From positions 124,001 through 188,000 of the forward strand of contig OZ244173.1 of NCBI GenBank assembly GCA_965216515.1: DNA of 64,000 bases, written 5' to 3'. Both the position numbers and the translations under genes were made by a program. Positions within the stretch are counted from its first letter, which is position 1. Every line of letters begins with the position of its first letter. Of this stretch, positions 24,903 through 33,514 are shown one piece after another. Source of the stretch: CAXMRP01 sp965216515 (GTDB taxonomy: Bacteria; Pseudomonadota; Alphaproteobacteria; Rhizobiales; Afifellaceae). The notes beneath the pieces were generated by a model. It made no database searches, was not told where the DNA came from, and saw only the letters and a program-made list of their open reading frames with translations.

Positions 24903-25280
24903 TCACGGTTTGGCGCCCGCCCGGCCGCGCCGGTGATGGGCATGGGCCGCCCCGACCGCCGGCACATCGGCGCAGCATTCTTTCAGAAGGTAGGCGGCGA
25001 GCGCCTCCAGATGGTCGAATTCCGCCCGGTTGACCACCGTGCGGCCGGATTTTTCCTGGTCCACCAGCCCGGCCGACGTCAGGAACCGCAGATGGTGGGC
25101 CAGCGTTGAGGCGGCCATGCCGGTGCGGGCCTGGATATCGCCCACCGACAGGCCCCCCGGCCCCGCCTTGACCAGCGCCAGCACAACGGCCAGCCGCGCT
25201 TCCGATCCGAGCGCCGAAAAGCCCAGCGCCGCATCGGCGGCGGCCAGGCTGTCGTATTCGGTGCCGTTTGAAGAAACCAT
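24903..25280 (-). CDS. ArsR/SmtB family metal-responsive repressor
   Basis: A 125-aa winged-helix regulator. The helix-turn-helix spans about 45-72 (VGDIQARTGMAASTLAHHLR, then FLTSAGLV). The C-terminus carries KECCADV (Cys102, Cys103) and HAHH (113-116), a plausible metal or metalloid site different from the classic alpha3 ELCVCDL box. ATG 25280 (MVSSNGTEYDSL) is chosen. It precedes the permease gene with a 4-nt gap. A perfect AT-rich palindrome just upstream fits an autoregulatory operator. The inducing ion is unknown. Confidence 0.88.
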   Translation of the reverse strand: MVSSNGTEYDSLAAADAALGFSALGSEARLAVVLALVKAGPGGLSVGDIQARTGMAASTLAHHLRFLTSAGLVDQEKSGRTVVNRAEFDHLEALAAYLLKECCADVPAVGAAHAHHRRGRAGAKP

Positions 25281-25289
25281 AGAACCAGA

Positions 25290-25303
25290 AATATAGTTAT
25301 ATT
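25290..25303. promoter_or_regulatory. candidate ArsR operator
   Basis: AATATAGTTATATT has perfectly inverted AATATA/TATATT arms around a 2-bp centre. It is 10 bp before the ArsR start codon, in a short AT-rich patch between GC-rich genes. ArsR/SmtB proteins bind such AT-rich inverted repeats across their own promoters. Confidence 0.55.
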
Positions 25304-25484
25304 GGGAAATGTCAACACCAGTGCCGGATTGGTCGCTGTCTTGTGTTGCGCCGGCGCCGGCTGTACCCGGTTCCGCCGGGAGGGACATCCCGATGCGTTG
25401 TCGGCGATCCACGCCATCGGCGCCCGCAATTGAAGCTGGCCCGCGCTGCTGGCCTCGCCGCTCGCAATCGGCGAAGATTGCGCG

Positions 25485-26159
25485 ATGGCATTTTTCCAGG
25501 CGGTGGCTCCGGTGCTGACAATCAGAAATCTCAAATCCCGGCTGGTCGGACCGGTCAGTCTCGACGTCGCATCCGGCGCCTGTGTGGCGATCACCGGCCG
25601 CTCCGGATCGGGAAAGTCCCTGTTGCTGCGGGCCATAGTCGATCTCGATCCGGCAAGCGGCGATGTCGGCCTCGGCGGCACCGCACGCGAGGATATCCCG
25701 GCCTGGCAGTGGCGCCGGAAAGTCATGCTCGTGCCGGCTGAAAGCGGATGGTGGGCGGACCGGGTCGCCGACCATTTCGATGCCGAATGCGATCCGGCGC
25801 CGGCCCTTCGGCAGGTCGGCCTGCCCGCGGCGCTGGATTGGGACGTGGCGCGCCTGTCGACTGGCGAACGCCATCGCCTTGCCATCGCCCGCGCCGTTTG
25901 CCTGCAGCCTGATGCAATGCTTTTCGACGAGCCGACGGCGGCGCTCGACGCCGAATCTGCCGAATGCGTGGAAGCGCTGATCGCCGACCAGCGCGCTCGC
26001 GGTGCGGCGATCCTGCTGGTGACCCATGACGCCGGCCAGGTCGCCCGGTTGGCCGATCGGCATCTGGCAATGGATGCGGGTCGGTTGACGCCGTCCCCGA
26101 CCGAGGAGGCGGGTGCTGGGGCAGGCGAGGCGGCGGGCCACCGGCCGGCACACCCATGA
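25485..26159 (+). CDS. FetA-like ABC transporter ATP-binding protein
   Basis: A 224-aa ATPase with Walker A GRSGSGKS (38-45), ABC signature LSTGE (124-128; the usual second Gly is Thr), Walker B MLFDEP (145-150) and the H-loop LLVTHD. It overlaps the downstream FetB-type permease by 4 nt (ATGA), and the pair corresponds to FetAB (YbbL/YbbM), an iron exporter linked to oxidative stress in E. coli. The C-terminus has an extra Gly/Ala-rich tail of about 20 residues. The FetA assignment depends on the partner, since the ATPase alone is generic. Confidence 0.85.
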   Translation: MAFFQAVAPVLTIRNLKSRLVGPVSLDVASGACVAITGRSGSGKSLLLRAIVDLDPASGDVGLGGTAREDIPAWQWRRKVMLVPAESGWWADRVADHFDAECDPAPALRQVGLPAALDWDVARLSTGERHRLAIARAVCLQPDAMLFDEPTAALDAESAECVEALIADQRARGAAILLVTHDAGQVARLADRHLAMDAGRLTPSPTEEAGAGAGEAAGHRPAHP

Positions 26160-26995
26160 CAGGCTATATCCCGCTTACCTATGCGGATCTGGCGTTTGCC
26201 TCGCTGTTTTTGCTCGTCAATGCCGGCCTGTCCCTTCTGCTGCGGCTGGGTATGGAGCGGCAGCTCCTTATCGCGGCCATTCGCATGGTCGTGCAGTTGA
26301 TGCTCGTCGGCCTGGTCCTGAAGCTCGTCTTCACCGCGGCATCGCCCGGCATCACCCTGGCGGTCGCGCTGATCATGATTGTTTTTGCCGGCCGCGAGAT
26401 CCGGGCCCGTCAGGAGCGCCGGCTTGCCGGTCTGTGGGGCTATGGTCTGGGCGCTGCCGCCATGATTGCCGCCGGCACGCTGGTCGCCCTTCTTGTGCTC
26501 ACCACCCAGATCCAGCCGGCGCCCTGGTGGCAGCCGCGGATCGCGTTGCCCCTGTTCGGCATGATTCTCGGCAACACCATGACCGGCATCAGTCTCGGCC
26601 TCGACAGTCTGCACGGCACGCTCTATCGCGAACGAAACGCCGTTGAGGCGCAATTGTTACTGGGCCGTACGCGTTGGCAGGCGGCCGGTCCTGTTCTGCG
26701 CCGGGCCCTGCGCGCCGGCATAACCCCGATAATCAACGCCATGGCGGCAACCGGGGTCGTTTCCCTGCCGGGGATGATGACGGGCCAGATCCTGTCCGGC
26801 ATCGATCCGCAGGAGGCGGTCAAGTACCAGCTTCTGATCATGTTCGCGATTGCCGGCGCCACCGGGCTGGGTGTGCTGTTCGGCTTGTTGGCAAGCCTTC
26901 TGAGGCTGACCGACAAGCGTCACCGGCTGCGTCTGGACAGGCTGGCGCCGCTGCCTCAGTCCGCCAGCACGGCGGCGAACCGCAGCCGCACATAG
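26156..26995 (+). CDS. fetB: FetB-like iron export ABC permease (UPF0014)
   Basis: A 279-aa inner-membrane protein with about seven helices. The UPF0014/FetB signature is clear: LPLFGMILGNTMTGISLGLD, then LLLGRTRWQAA and GVVSLPGMMTGQILSGIDP followed by VKYQLLIMF. With the ATPase upstream it would form a homodimeric-type exporter for iron. ATG 26156 lies in the ATPase stop. The 3' end overlaps the convergent methyltransferase gene by 40 nt, and the last 20 residues look poorly conserved. Confidence 0.9.
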   Translation: MTGYIPLTYADLAFASLFLLVNAGLSLLLRLGMERQLLIAAIRMVVQLMLVGLVLKLVFTAASPGITLAVALIMIVFAGREIRARQERRLAGLWGYGLGAAAMIAAGTLVALLVLTTQIQPAPWWQPRIALPLFGMILGNTMTGISLGLDSLHGTLYRERNAVEAQLLLGRTRWQAAGPVLRRALRAGITPIINAMAATGVVSLPGMMTGQILSGIDPQEAVKYQLLIMFAIAGATGLGVLFGLLASLLRLTDKRHRLRLDRLAPLPQSASTAANRSRT

Positions 26996-27738
26996 TCGGC
27001 ATGCCAGTTGCCGGCCTCGTCGCACAGGGCGGGCCGCAGGGCCGCGATCACCCGCTCATGGGCTTCCTCGCTGCGCGCGCCGAACTGGTTGAAGAACGGC
27101 GCCCGCATGATCTCCAGCCACGGCCGCATGCCGGAGGCCAGCGGCGTCGGCCGGGCGAAGAGTACGATCTTTTCCACTGCCAACCCGCCGGCCCGGAGGC
27201 GGCCTTCATATTCTTCCGCGGTTGGGAAATACCAGGGCGCGGCAAGCGCAATGTCTCCGCCCATCGCCGCGCCGACGGCCCGCATGGCGGTGGCCACCGC
27301 CGCCACATTGCCGTGGCCGCCGAACTCGCCGACGAACCGGCCGCCGGGTTTCAGCGCCCGCGCCACCCCGGCAATCACCTTGTCGGGCTCGGTCATCCAG
27401 TGCAGGGCGGCGTTGGAGAACACCGCATGAAACGCACTGTCGAAATCGAGCGCTGCCGCGTCGCCGGCGCGCGCATCCAGGCCGCGTTCGCAGGCCCGCG
27501 CAACAAAGTCGGCGCTCTGGTCGACGCCGACAATGTCGGCCCCGGTGGCCGCGATTTTCGCCGTCAGCGCCCCGTCGCCGCAGCCCAGATCAAGGATGCG
27601 TTCGCCGGGTTTCGGATCGAGCCAGGCCAGCACCCCGGCCCCCAGGTCCGACACGAACCGGGCATGGGCTTCATAGCTGTCGGCCGACCAGGTCTGGCCG
27701 GAACCGGTGGTCGAGGAGGGGAGTTGTGTTGCGCCCAT
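26956..27738 (-). CDS. class I SAM-dependent methyltransferase
   Basis: A 260-aa methyltransferase. The Rossmann motif I is RILDLGCGDGALT near residues 47-59, followed by the acidic residue in IVGVDQS and motif IV in FHAVFSNAALHWM. The ALHWM text and overall length recall the trans-aconitate methyltransferase-like group, but the substrate cannot be assigned. ATG 27738 (MGATQLPSS) is used. It shares 40 nt with the convergent fetB end. Upstream lies a 14-bp tandem array. Confidence 0.88.
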   Translation of the reverse strand: MGATQLPSSTTGSGQTWSADSYEAHARFVSDLGAGVLAWLDPKPGERILDLGCGDGALTAKIAATGADIVGVDQSADFVARACERGLDARAGDAAALDFDSAFHAVFSNAALHWMTEPDKVIAGVARALKPGGRFVGEFGGHGNVAAVATAMRAVGAAMGGDIALAAPWYFPTAEEYEGRLRAGGLAVEKIVLFARPTPLASGMRPWLEIMRAPFFNQFGARSEEAHERVIAALRPALCDEAGNWHADYVRLRFAAVLAD

Positions 27739-27770
27739 GCCCGCCTGTTCTCGCCTGCTGTTGCGTGCCT

Positions 27771-27826
27771 GCCAGTGTCCGGCTGCCAGTATCCGGCTAC
27801 CTGTGTCCGCCCGCCAGCGTCCGGTT
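27771..27826. repeat. 4 x 14-bp tandem repeat
   Basis: Units GCCAGTGTCCGGCT, GCCAGTATCCGGCT, ACCTGTGTCCGCCC and GCCAGCGTCCGGTT sit head to tail, 33 bp upstream of the methyltransferase start and downstream of NDUFA12. The rest of the 174-bp interval shows nothing further. Confidence 0.82.
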
Positions 27827-27912
27827 ATCCGGCCGGCCGGCATCGCCGGATCGGGCGGTCGGCGACGAACGCAGCGACGGCCGGTCTGTGCCCGGTCCCC
27901 GCGGCTACCCGT

Positions 27913-28293
27913 TCAGGGTGACCAGGCGTCGTAGTCGCCGGTCACCTGTGGCCGGGCCTCCGGTCGCTGCATCGATCCCTTCGGATGATAGGCCGCCGCC
28001 GTGCCGGTCGGATTGGCGCGGTGCGGTTTCTGCCAGTCATGATCGACATGGCTTTCATCGTCCGGCGGCACATCGGCGCGATAATGAAGCCAGCCGTGCC
28101 ATCCCGGCGGCACCGCCGAGGCATCCGCCAGACCGTTATAGATGACCCAGCGCCGGGTGCCGTTGCGTTCCTGGTAGTAGACATTGCCGGCGGCGTCCTC
28201 GCCGATGCGCTCGCCCTTGCGCCAGGTGTGGAACTGCGTGCCCATCGTCTGGCCGTTCCACCATGTGAAAATCTTGAGAAGGAAGTTTTTCAC
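27913..28293 (-). CDS. NADH:ubiquinone oxidoreductase accessory subunit NDUFA12
   Basis: A 126-aa accessory subunit of respiratory complex I, found in alphaproteobacteria and mitochondria (B17.2). Conserved features: FFTWWNG-type start (KIFTWWNGQTMGTQ), the DAAGNVYYQERNGTRRWVIY core and PPGWHGWLHY, then HPKGSMQRPEARPQVTGDY near the end. It stabilises the matrix-arm side of complex I and is peripheral to the membrane. ATG 28293. The complex I core operon is elsewhere. Upstream is a 3 x 16-bp repeat. Confidence 0.95.
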   Translation of the reverse strand: MKNFLLKIFTWWNGQTMGTQFHTWRKGERIGEDAAGNVYYQERNGTRRWVIYNGLADASAVPPGWHGWLHYRADVPPDDESHVDHDWQKPHRANPTGTAAAYHPKGSMQRPEARPQVTGDYDAWSP

Positions 28294-28308
28294 CGTACCG
28301 GCACCTTT

Positions 28309-28356
28309 CCTGTTACCTGCGCAACCTGTTGCCTGCGCGTCCTGTTGCCTGCATCT
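28309..28356. repeat. 3 x 16-bp tandem repeat upstream of NDUFA12
   Basis: CCTGTTACCTGCGCAA, CCTGTTGCCTGCGCGT and CCTGTTGCCTGCATCT are consecutive 16-bp units beginning 16 bp upstream of the NDUFA12 start codon, in the 129-bp gap to the DsbA-family gene. Confidence 0.85.
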
Positions 28357-28422
28357 GCCGGCGCCGCGCCCGTTGCCGCCGTCATAGGCGGGATCGGCCC
28401 GGAAGAAAAGGCCGTCTGCCGG

Positions 28423-29205
28423 TCAGCACGTTACGGTTTGGCATTTGCGCGCAGCAATGATCCGCTCCTGTAACTTGTCGTAGCCAACGGCGCCGAACAC
28501 CGCCTCGCCGCCCACCACATAAGATGGCGTTCCGTTGACACCCAGTGCCACGGCGATCGACCGCACCTCGTTCAGCGCATCGTCGACCATGTCGCTTCCC
28601 GCCAGTTCGTCGAGCGCGGCTCTGTCGAGCCCGAGATCGCCGGCGATGGACATCGCCTTTTCCCGGTCGGCCGGCCCGCCGCGGGTGAACATTTCACGGT
28701 GGAAATCCGCATAGGCCTCAGGCGCCTTTCGCGAGATGGCGATGGAGATCCGGGCCGCCTCCACGGAGCCTTCCGACAGGATCGGAAATTCCTTCAGGAC
28801 GAATCTCAGATCGGGATTGCTCTCGATCAGCGCCATCATGTCGCCCAGTGCGCGCCGGCAGTAGCCGCAATTGTAGTCGAAGAACTCCACCACCGAGACC
28901 TTGCCTTGCGGATTGCCGAGAACAATCTGGTGCTCGCTGTCGAAGATCTGTTCCTGCATCTGCGAAATGACCCGCGACTGCTCGTCCCGTTCGTCCTGCT
29001 TCCTCTGCTGGTCGAGCGCGATCAGCGCCTTTTCGATGATGTCGGGATTGGTGAGGAGATAGTTGCGCACGATCCGTTCGATCTCGCGCTTTTCATCGTC
29101 GCTCATCTCCGCCGCCACGGGGGCGGCCATAAGCATCAGGATCGCGGCAATTCCGATTGCCATACGCAACAGACGGCCGAATAGGGTGAGGGGCAGGCGA
29201 TACAT
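28423..29205 (-). CDS. DsbA family thiol oxidoreductase
   Basis: A 260-aa periplasmic thioredoxin-fold protein. A signal peptide covers about 1-33, with a twin-Arg-free hydrophobic core. A charged helical N-terminal region (about 34-90, the ScsC/BdbD-like trimerisation stalk type) precedes the active site FFDYNCGYC with Cys113 and Cys116, and cis-Pro lies in VNGTPSYVV. It introduces or isomerises disulfides in exported proteins. ATG 29205 follows an AGGAGATTGC ribosome binding site. It is 28 nt downstream of the M48 protease gene in the same operon, a pairing often seen in alphaproteobacteria. Confidence 0.92.
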   Translation of the reverse strand: MYRLPLTLFGRLLRMAIGIAAILMLMAAPVAAEMSDDEKREIERIVRNYLLTNPDIIEKALIALDQQRKQDERDEQSRVISQMQEQIFDSEHQIVLGNPQGKVSVVEFFDYNCGYCRRALGDMMALIESNPDLRFVLKEFPILSEGSVEAARISIAISRKAPEAYADFHREMFTRGGPADREKAMSIAGDLGLDRAALDELAGSDMVDDALNEVRSIAVALGVNGTPSYVVGGEAVFGAVGYDKLQERIIAARKCQTVTC

Positions 29206-29233
29206 TGCAATCTCCTTGTGCCGCCGGCGGGAA

Positions 29234-30685
29234 CTACCGGCGATTCTGCGCGGATTTCGGCACCTTATACGCCAAGATGTCATCGGCTTGCAGCCATCCG
29301 GGCGAACCGCGTTTCAATTTTGCTTGAGCACGCTTGGCGTAGTTTTTTGCCGTTTTCACCTCGCCCTTGATCAGATGGCCGCGGGCCGTCGCCAGTTCGG
29401 CGTCGGCGATGCGCCCCTGCTTGGCCAGCGCTGTCGCCAGGTGCCGGTAGCCATCGGCGGCCAGCGGTTCCGCATTGAGCCCCTTGCGCAGATTGGCCAC
29501 GGCATCGCCGAGCAGCGCCTGGTCGCCCGTTTCCAGCAGCGCATGGCCGAGCAGAATGCGCAAAAGCCCCGAATCCGGAGACAGCGACACCGCCGTTCGC
29601 AGCGGTCCGACCGACGCCTTCGCTTTGCCCGATTCCAACAGCGCCTGGCCCTTGATCTCGTGGAAGTAGGGGTAGTTCGGCGCCGCCTTGATCAACGCGT
29701 CGATCTGGCGGAGCGCCCGGCGCATGCTGCCGGAGCGGTAGGCGACAATGGCCCGCGCATAACGGGCCGGCATCGACGTGTCCCGTTTCGGATACCGCCG
29801 CTCCACCCGCGCCGGGCTTTCCAGGAAGGCCGACAACTTGGCCCGCATCATGGCGTGGCGCAGCACCAGTGCCTGCGAATCGGGTTTGTCCCAGTAGCGG
29901 CCGGCCGCCGCCGCGCGCTCAAGCTGCGCGATCCGTTCGCGCGGCATTGGATGGGAGACCACATAGGGATCGACATACTGGGCCGAAAACAGCGACTGGT
30001 CGGCGAACCGCTGGAATGTGCGGATCATGCCGCTCGCCGACTGTTTGGTGGCCTCAAGGTACTTCAGCGCCGCCCGGTCGGCCGCGGTCTCCTGTGCCCG
30101 CCGATACGACAACAGCGTCCGCAGCGCGATGGTCGGACCGAGGGTTGTCGCCGCCGCGCCCGCCTGTGCGCCTGTTCGCGAACCGCTCGACGAACCGGCG
30201 ATCGCCGCGCCGGCGCCCAGCAGCGTCGCCAGAAGGCCGATCGCCTGGGCCCGGGCCATCTCGTTGCGCAAGCCCTGCAGATGGCCGCCGGCCAGATGGC
30301 CGGTCTCATGCGCCATCACGCCGATCACCTCGTTGGGCGTGTCGGACTGCAACAGCGCGCCGGTATGAAAAAACATCCGCGATCCGCTGGCCACGAAGGC
30401 GTTGAACGACCGGTCCTGGACAATAATGATATCGGCCCCGCGCGAACCGATACCCGCGGCCTTGAAGAGCGGTGCGGCATAGTCGCGCAACAATGCCTCG
30501 ATCTCCGCGTCGCGGATGATCCGCACCGGCCGGTTTTGCGCCAGCGCCGGCACCAGGCCGGATACGAGCAGCGCCAGACCGGCGGCCATCAGGCGCCGGG
30601 AAAGCCGCTGCCGCCGGCGTGCGGAGGATGCGGCGGGTCGAGCCGGGTTTCCGGCGCGCGGATCGGTCTTCCAGCGGGTTGGCAA
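29234..30685 (-). CDS. M48 family metalloprotease with TPR tail (BepA-like)
   Basis: A periplasmic zinc metalloprotease. HETGH (about residues 126-130 from the TTG start) is the zinc motif, with the third ligand in the AQETAADRAAL helix. A tetratricopeptide-type helical C-terminal domain from about residue 310 (GSMRRALRQIDALIKAAPNY onward) is as in BepA, which clears misassembled outer-membrane proteins. Start choice: TTG 30685 has AAAGGA 8 nt upstream and gives a 50-residue signal region with several Arg before the hydrophobic core. ATG 30589 would give 451 aa without a basic n-region or a ribosome binding site. The frame is open far upstream but that part is antisense to the aminotransferase. 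Confidence 0.9.
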   Translation of the reverse strand: MPTRWKTDPRAGNPARPAASSARRRQRLSRRLMAAGLALLVSGLVPALAQNRPVRIIRDAEIEALLRDYAAPLFKAAGIGSRGADIIIVQDRSFNAFVASGSRMFFHTGALLQSDTPNEVIGVMAHETGHLAGGHLQGLRNEMARAQAIGLLATLLGAGAAIAGSSSGSRTGAQAGAAATTLGPTIALRTLLSYRRAQETAADRAALKYLEATKQSASGMIRTFQRFADQSLFSAQYVDPYVVSHPMPRERIAQLERAAAAGRYWDKPDSQALVLRHAMMRAKLSAFLESPARVERRYPKRDTSMPARYARAIVAYRSGSMRRALRQIDALIKAAPNYPYFHEIKGQALLESGKAKASVGPLRTAVSLSPDSGLLRILLGHALLETGDQALLGDAVANLRKGLNAEPLAADGYRHLATALAKQGRIADAELATARGHLIKGEVKTAKNYAKRAQAKLKRGSPGWLQADDILAYKVPKSAQNRR

Positions 30686-30904
30686 GGTGCGGTCCTTTGA
30701 TTTGCCTGGTTCTGCCTGCCGGTTCTGTGCGTCAAGGTAGGGTCGGCACCGGGCAGGGTCAAACGCTTGCCGCAGGCGGCGCGATATGCCGCCCGGCCAA
30801 CCGAAAGACCTTGCCTGCTTGGCCCGGCCGGGACACAAGGACCCGCAGGTTTGTTCACAATTGTGACGGATCGGTGATGGGACGGATCGGGGATCGGGAG
30901 ACCC

Positions 30905-32116
30905 ATGGCTTCCAAAGACAATGTTGCGGGCGCGGCCTGCCGGCCGGCAAGCTGGGATCGCCCCTCGGCGCGCAGCGATGTGGCGCCCTTTATCGCCATG
31001 GATGTCATGGCGGCGGCGGCCGACCTGGAGGCGGACGGTCGCGACATCGTCCACATGGAGGTTGGGCAACCCGGCGCGCCGGCCCCGGCGCCGGTACTCG
31101 CCGCCGCCCGCCAGGCACTGGAAGATGGCCGGCTCGGTTATACCGAATCCCGCGGTGTGCGGCCGCTGCGCGACCGCATCGCCCGGCACTATGCGGAGAC
31201 CTATGGCGTCGATGTGCCCAGGGAACGTATCGTCGTCACCACCGGCTCGTCGGCCGGCTTCAACCTGGCCTTTCTGGCCGCCTTTGATGCCGGCGACCGC
31301 ATCGCCATGGCGGCGCCGGGCTATCCGGCCTATCGCAACATCATCCGGGCGCTCGGTCTGGTTCCCGTCGAAATCCCTGTCGGGCCGGAAAGCCGCTGGG
31401 TGATCACAGCCGACATGGTCGCCCGCGCCCGCGCCGAAGGGCCGGTCGACGGCCTGCTGATCGCCAGCCCGGCCAACCCCACCGGCACAGTCACCGCGCC
31501 GGAAGAGCTGGGCGCGCTTGTCCGCTATTGCGATGACGCCGGCATCCGCTTTCTGTCCGATGAGATCTATCACGGTCTTGTCCATGAAGGCCGGGCGGAG
31601 ACGGCCCTGCGGTTCACCGACACCGCTGTCATCATCAATTCGTTTTCCAAATACTACTGCATGACCGGCTGGCGGATCGGTTGGATGGTGGCGCCCGAAA
31701 CCCTGGTGCGGCCGATCGAGCGGCTCGCCCAGTCGCTTTACATCTCCGCCCCCGACCTCTCCCAGCGCGCCGCCGTCCACGCCTTTGATGCCGCGCCTGA
31801 ACTGGAGGCGATCAAGGCCGTTTATGCCCGCAACCGGGCGCTGCTGCTGGATCGCCTGCCGGCCATCGGCTTTGACGAGGTGGTGCCGGCTGACGGCGCG
31901 TTTTATGCCTATGTGTCGATTGCCCGCTTTTCCAACGACTCCCGCGATTTCACGGCCCGCCTCCTGCGCGAGGCCGGTGTCGCCGCCACGCCGGGGCTGG
32001 ATTTCGACACCGGCCGCGGCAACCGCTATGTCCGCTTTTCCTTCGCCGGAACGGAAGCGCGCATCGCCGAAGGTCTGGAGCGCCTCGGCGGCTGGCTGGC
32101 TGACCGGCCGCGGTGA
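30905..32116 (+). CDS. PLP-dependent class I/II aminotransferase
   Basis: A fold type I aminotransferase of 403 aa. The PLP Schiff-base lysine is in NSFSKYYCMTGWRIGW (Lys near 248). ASPANPTGTV and LSDEIYHGL are the PLP-contacting Asn and Asp/Tyr segments, and the C-terminal NRYVRFSFAG has the carboxylate-binding Arg. It would transaminate amino acids such as aspartate, aromatic amino acids or alanine; specificity is not evident. ATG 30905. Divergent from the M48 protease and 33 nt before a LysE-type exporter, a spacing that suggests co-transcription. Confidence 0.93.
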   Translation: MASKDNVAGAACRPASWDRPSARSDVAPFIAMDVMAAAADLEADGRDIVHMEVGQPGAPAPAPVLAAARQALEDGRLGYTESRGVRPLRDRIARHYAETYGVDVPRERIVVTTGSSAGFNLAFLAAFDAGDRIAMAAPGYPAYRNIIRALGLVPVEIPVGPESRWVITADMVARARAEGPVDGLLIASPANPTGTVTAPEELGALVRYCDDAGIRFLSDEIYHGLVHEGRAETALRFTDTAVIINSFSKYYCMTGWRIGWMVAPETLVRPIERLAQSLYISAPDLSQRAAVHAFDAAPELEAIKAVYARNRALLLDRLPAIGFDEVVPADGAFYAYVSIARFSNDSRDFTARLLREAGVAATPGLDFDTGRGNRYVRFSFAGTEARIAEGLERLGGWLADRPR

Positions 32117-32149
32117 CTGGCGCGCCGGCGCAATTTCGGCCGATGATCG

Positions 32150-32758
32150 ATGATCGCAGCGATTGAGGGCTTTTTTCTCGGTGGCGGGCTGATCGTCGCC
32201 ATTGGCGCCCAAAACGCCTTTGTCCTGCGGCAGGGGCTGGCCCGGCGGTTTGTCTTGATGATCTGCCTGGTCTGTGCGCTGTCCGATGCCACGCTGATCG
32301 CCCTTGGTGCCGCCGGGATCGGCACCCCGGTTGCCGGTTCGCCGGCCCTGTTGGCAGCGGCGACGATCGGCGGCGCGCTGTTCCTGGCTGTCTATGGCGT
32401 GGCCGCCGTCCGCCGCGCCTGGTCCGCAGGCGCCCTTCAGGTCGCCGGATCGAAGCGGCCGGCCGACAGGGTCGGCGCCCTGGCCACATGCCTCGCCTTC
32501 ACGTTTTTTAACCCGCATGTCTATCTCGACACCCTCGTCCTCATCGGCGGGGTGTCGGGAACCTATGCGGACCGGGACAGGATTGCCTTCGCCGGCGGTG
32601 CGATGGCCGCCTCGTTCGCTTGGTTTTTCGCGCTTGGTTACGGTGCGCGGGCGCTGGCGCCGTTGTTTGCGCGCCCGTCGGCCTGGCGCCTGCTCGACTT
32701 GGCGATCGGTGCCGTGATGTTTGTGCTGGCCTGGGGCCTGGTGCGGTCGATCAGGTAA
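32150..32758 (+). CDS. LysE/ArgO family amino acid exporter
   Basis: A 202-aa inner-membrane protein with six helices. The N-terminal GGGLIVAIGAQNAFVLRQGL and the central AFTFFNPHVYLDTLVLIGG are the LysE/ArgO signature (Asn-Pro in the fifth helix region). It exports basic amino acids, most often arginine or lysine. ATG 32150. It follows the aminotransferase at short distance and no LysG/ArgP regulator is adjacent. Confidence 0.93.
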   Translation: MIAAIEGFFLGGGLIVAIGAQNAFVLRQGLARRFVLMICLVCALSDATLIALGAAGIGTPVAGSPALLAAATIGGALFLAVYGVAAVRRAWSAGALQVAGSKRPADRVGALATCLAFTFFNPHVYLDTLVLIGGVSGTYADRDRIAFAGGAMAASFAWFFALGYGARALAPLFARPSAWRLLDLAIGAVMFVLAWGLVRSIR

Positions 32759-32966
32759 TCGGCAGCGCCGCCGACCGGTCCCAGGACGGGTCGGCTTCCC
32801 GCGTGCCGGCACCGCGGACCTGCCGTCCGCTCATGTGCGCGGCCGCGGCGGCGACCGCGCCGATGCCCAGGTTGTGATAACGCTGTTCCAACTCGCCGGC
32901 GGCCCGGAAGGAGGCAAGGCGTTTGAGCAACTCCGCTTCGCGTCGATCGTATGGCATCTTCAACAT
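32751..32966 (-). CDS. 71-aa hypothetical protein
   Basis: A small protein with a basic helical N-terminus (MPYDRREAELLKRLASFRAA), an Ala-rich centre (LGIGAVAAAAAHM) and a polar end. No family recognised. The start is ambiguous: ATG 32966, ATG 32957 or GTG 32990 are all in frame and none has a strong ribosome binding site. The last 8 nt overlap the convergent exporter gene. It could be spurious, but it fills an otherwise empty 320-bp gap and its composition matches coding sequence. Confidence 0.45.
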   Translation of the reverse strand: MLKMPYDRREAELLKRLASFRAAGELEQRYHNLGIGAVAAAAAHMSGRQVRGAGTREADPSWDRSAALPIT

Positions 32967-33082
32967 CCGCTCTGCTGATAGCCGGTACACATGCCGGCTG
33001 AACGGACAAATTGTCTCAAATACGACTGAATGACGCGTTAACGCGGTGCCCGTATCGGCGGATCCGGCGCACTTATTGCCGG

Positions 33083-33514
33083 TCAGTGTTGCCGGTCGGT
33101 TAAGGCCGGTTCGCAAAGCGGCGAAAGAATGTCGGGCTCGCCGCGCAATTGCTCAAAGACGGCCAGCGATGCCCGGGCGAATGCGACAAGCGCATCATCG
33201 GCCTCCGTCGCGTCACCGAATGTCGTCTCCACACCTTCGCGCGAGACGAAGATCAGCGCCGTCTCCTGCGCCGCGTCGATCCTGACCACCGCATGCTCGC
33301 CATCATTGTTGCCGCCGGATTCACCCGGCAGGATGAAAAGCAGTTCCCCGTTCACCGTCGCCGCCGCCTCGCGGAGACTCTCCGCCCAGGTCCGCTCGCC
33401 ATTGTCGGCGACGTCGAATGCCATTGCCAGATCGAACCAGGGCGCGGCGAACCCGACTGCCGGGTCGGCCGCTGCCATTTCGGCCGCTTCGGCCGTGTAC
33501 GCCACATGTTCCAT
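33083..33514 (-). CDS. 143-aa acidic hypothetical protein
   Basis: A soluble acidic protein (MEHVAYTAEAAEMAAADPAV to the C-terminal PALTDRQH) with alternating strand and helix segments and no signal peptide or membrane segment. FDLAMAFDVADNGERTW and LFILPGESGG are the most distinctive stretches. I cannot assign a family. ATG 33514 is the only good start. It stands alone between two gaps. Confidence 0.6.
   Translation of the reverse strand: MEHVAYTAEAAEMAAADPAVGFAAPWFDLAMAFDVADNGERTWAESLREAAATVNGELLFILPGESGGNNDGEHAVVRIDAAQETALIFVSREGVETTFGDATEADDALVAFARASLAVFEQLRGEPDILSPLCEPALTDRQH

Noticed and set aside
30686..32812. Upstream extension of the M48 protease frame to 1192 codons
   Set aside because: The extension is antisense to the aminotransferase and LysE genes and has no similarity. 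A TTG with a ribosome binding site and a signal peptide defines the real start.
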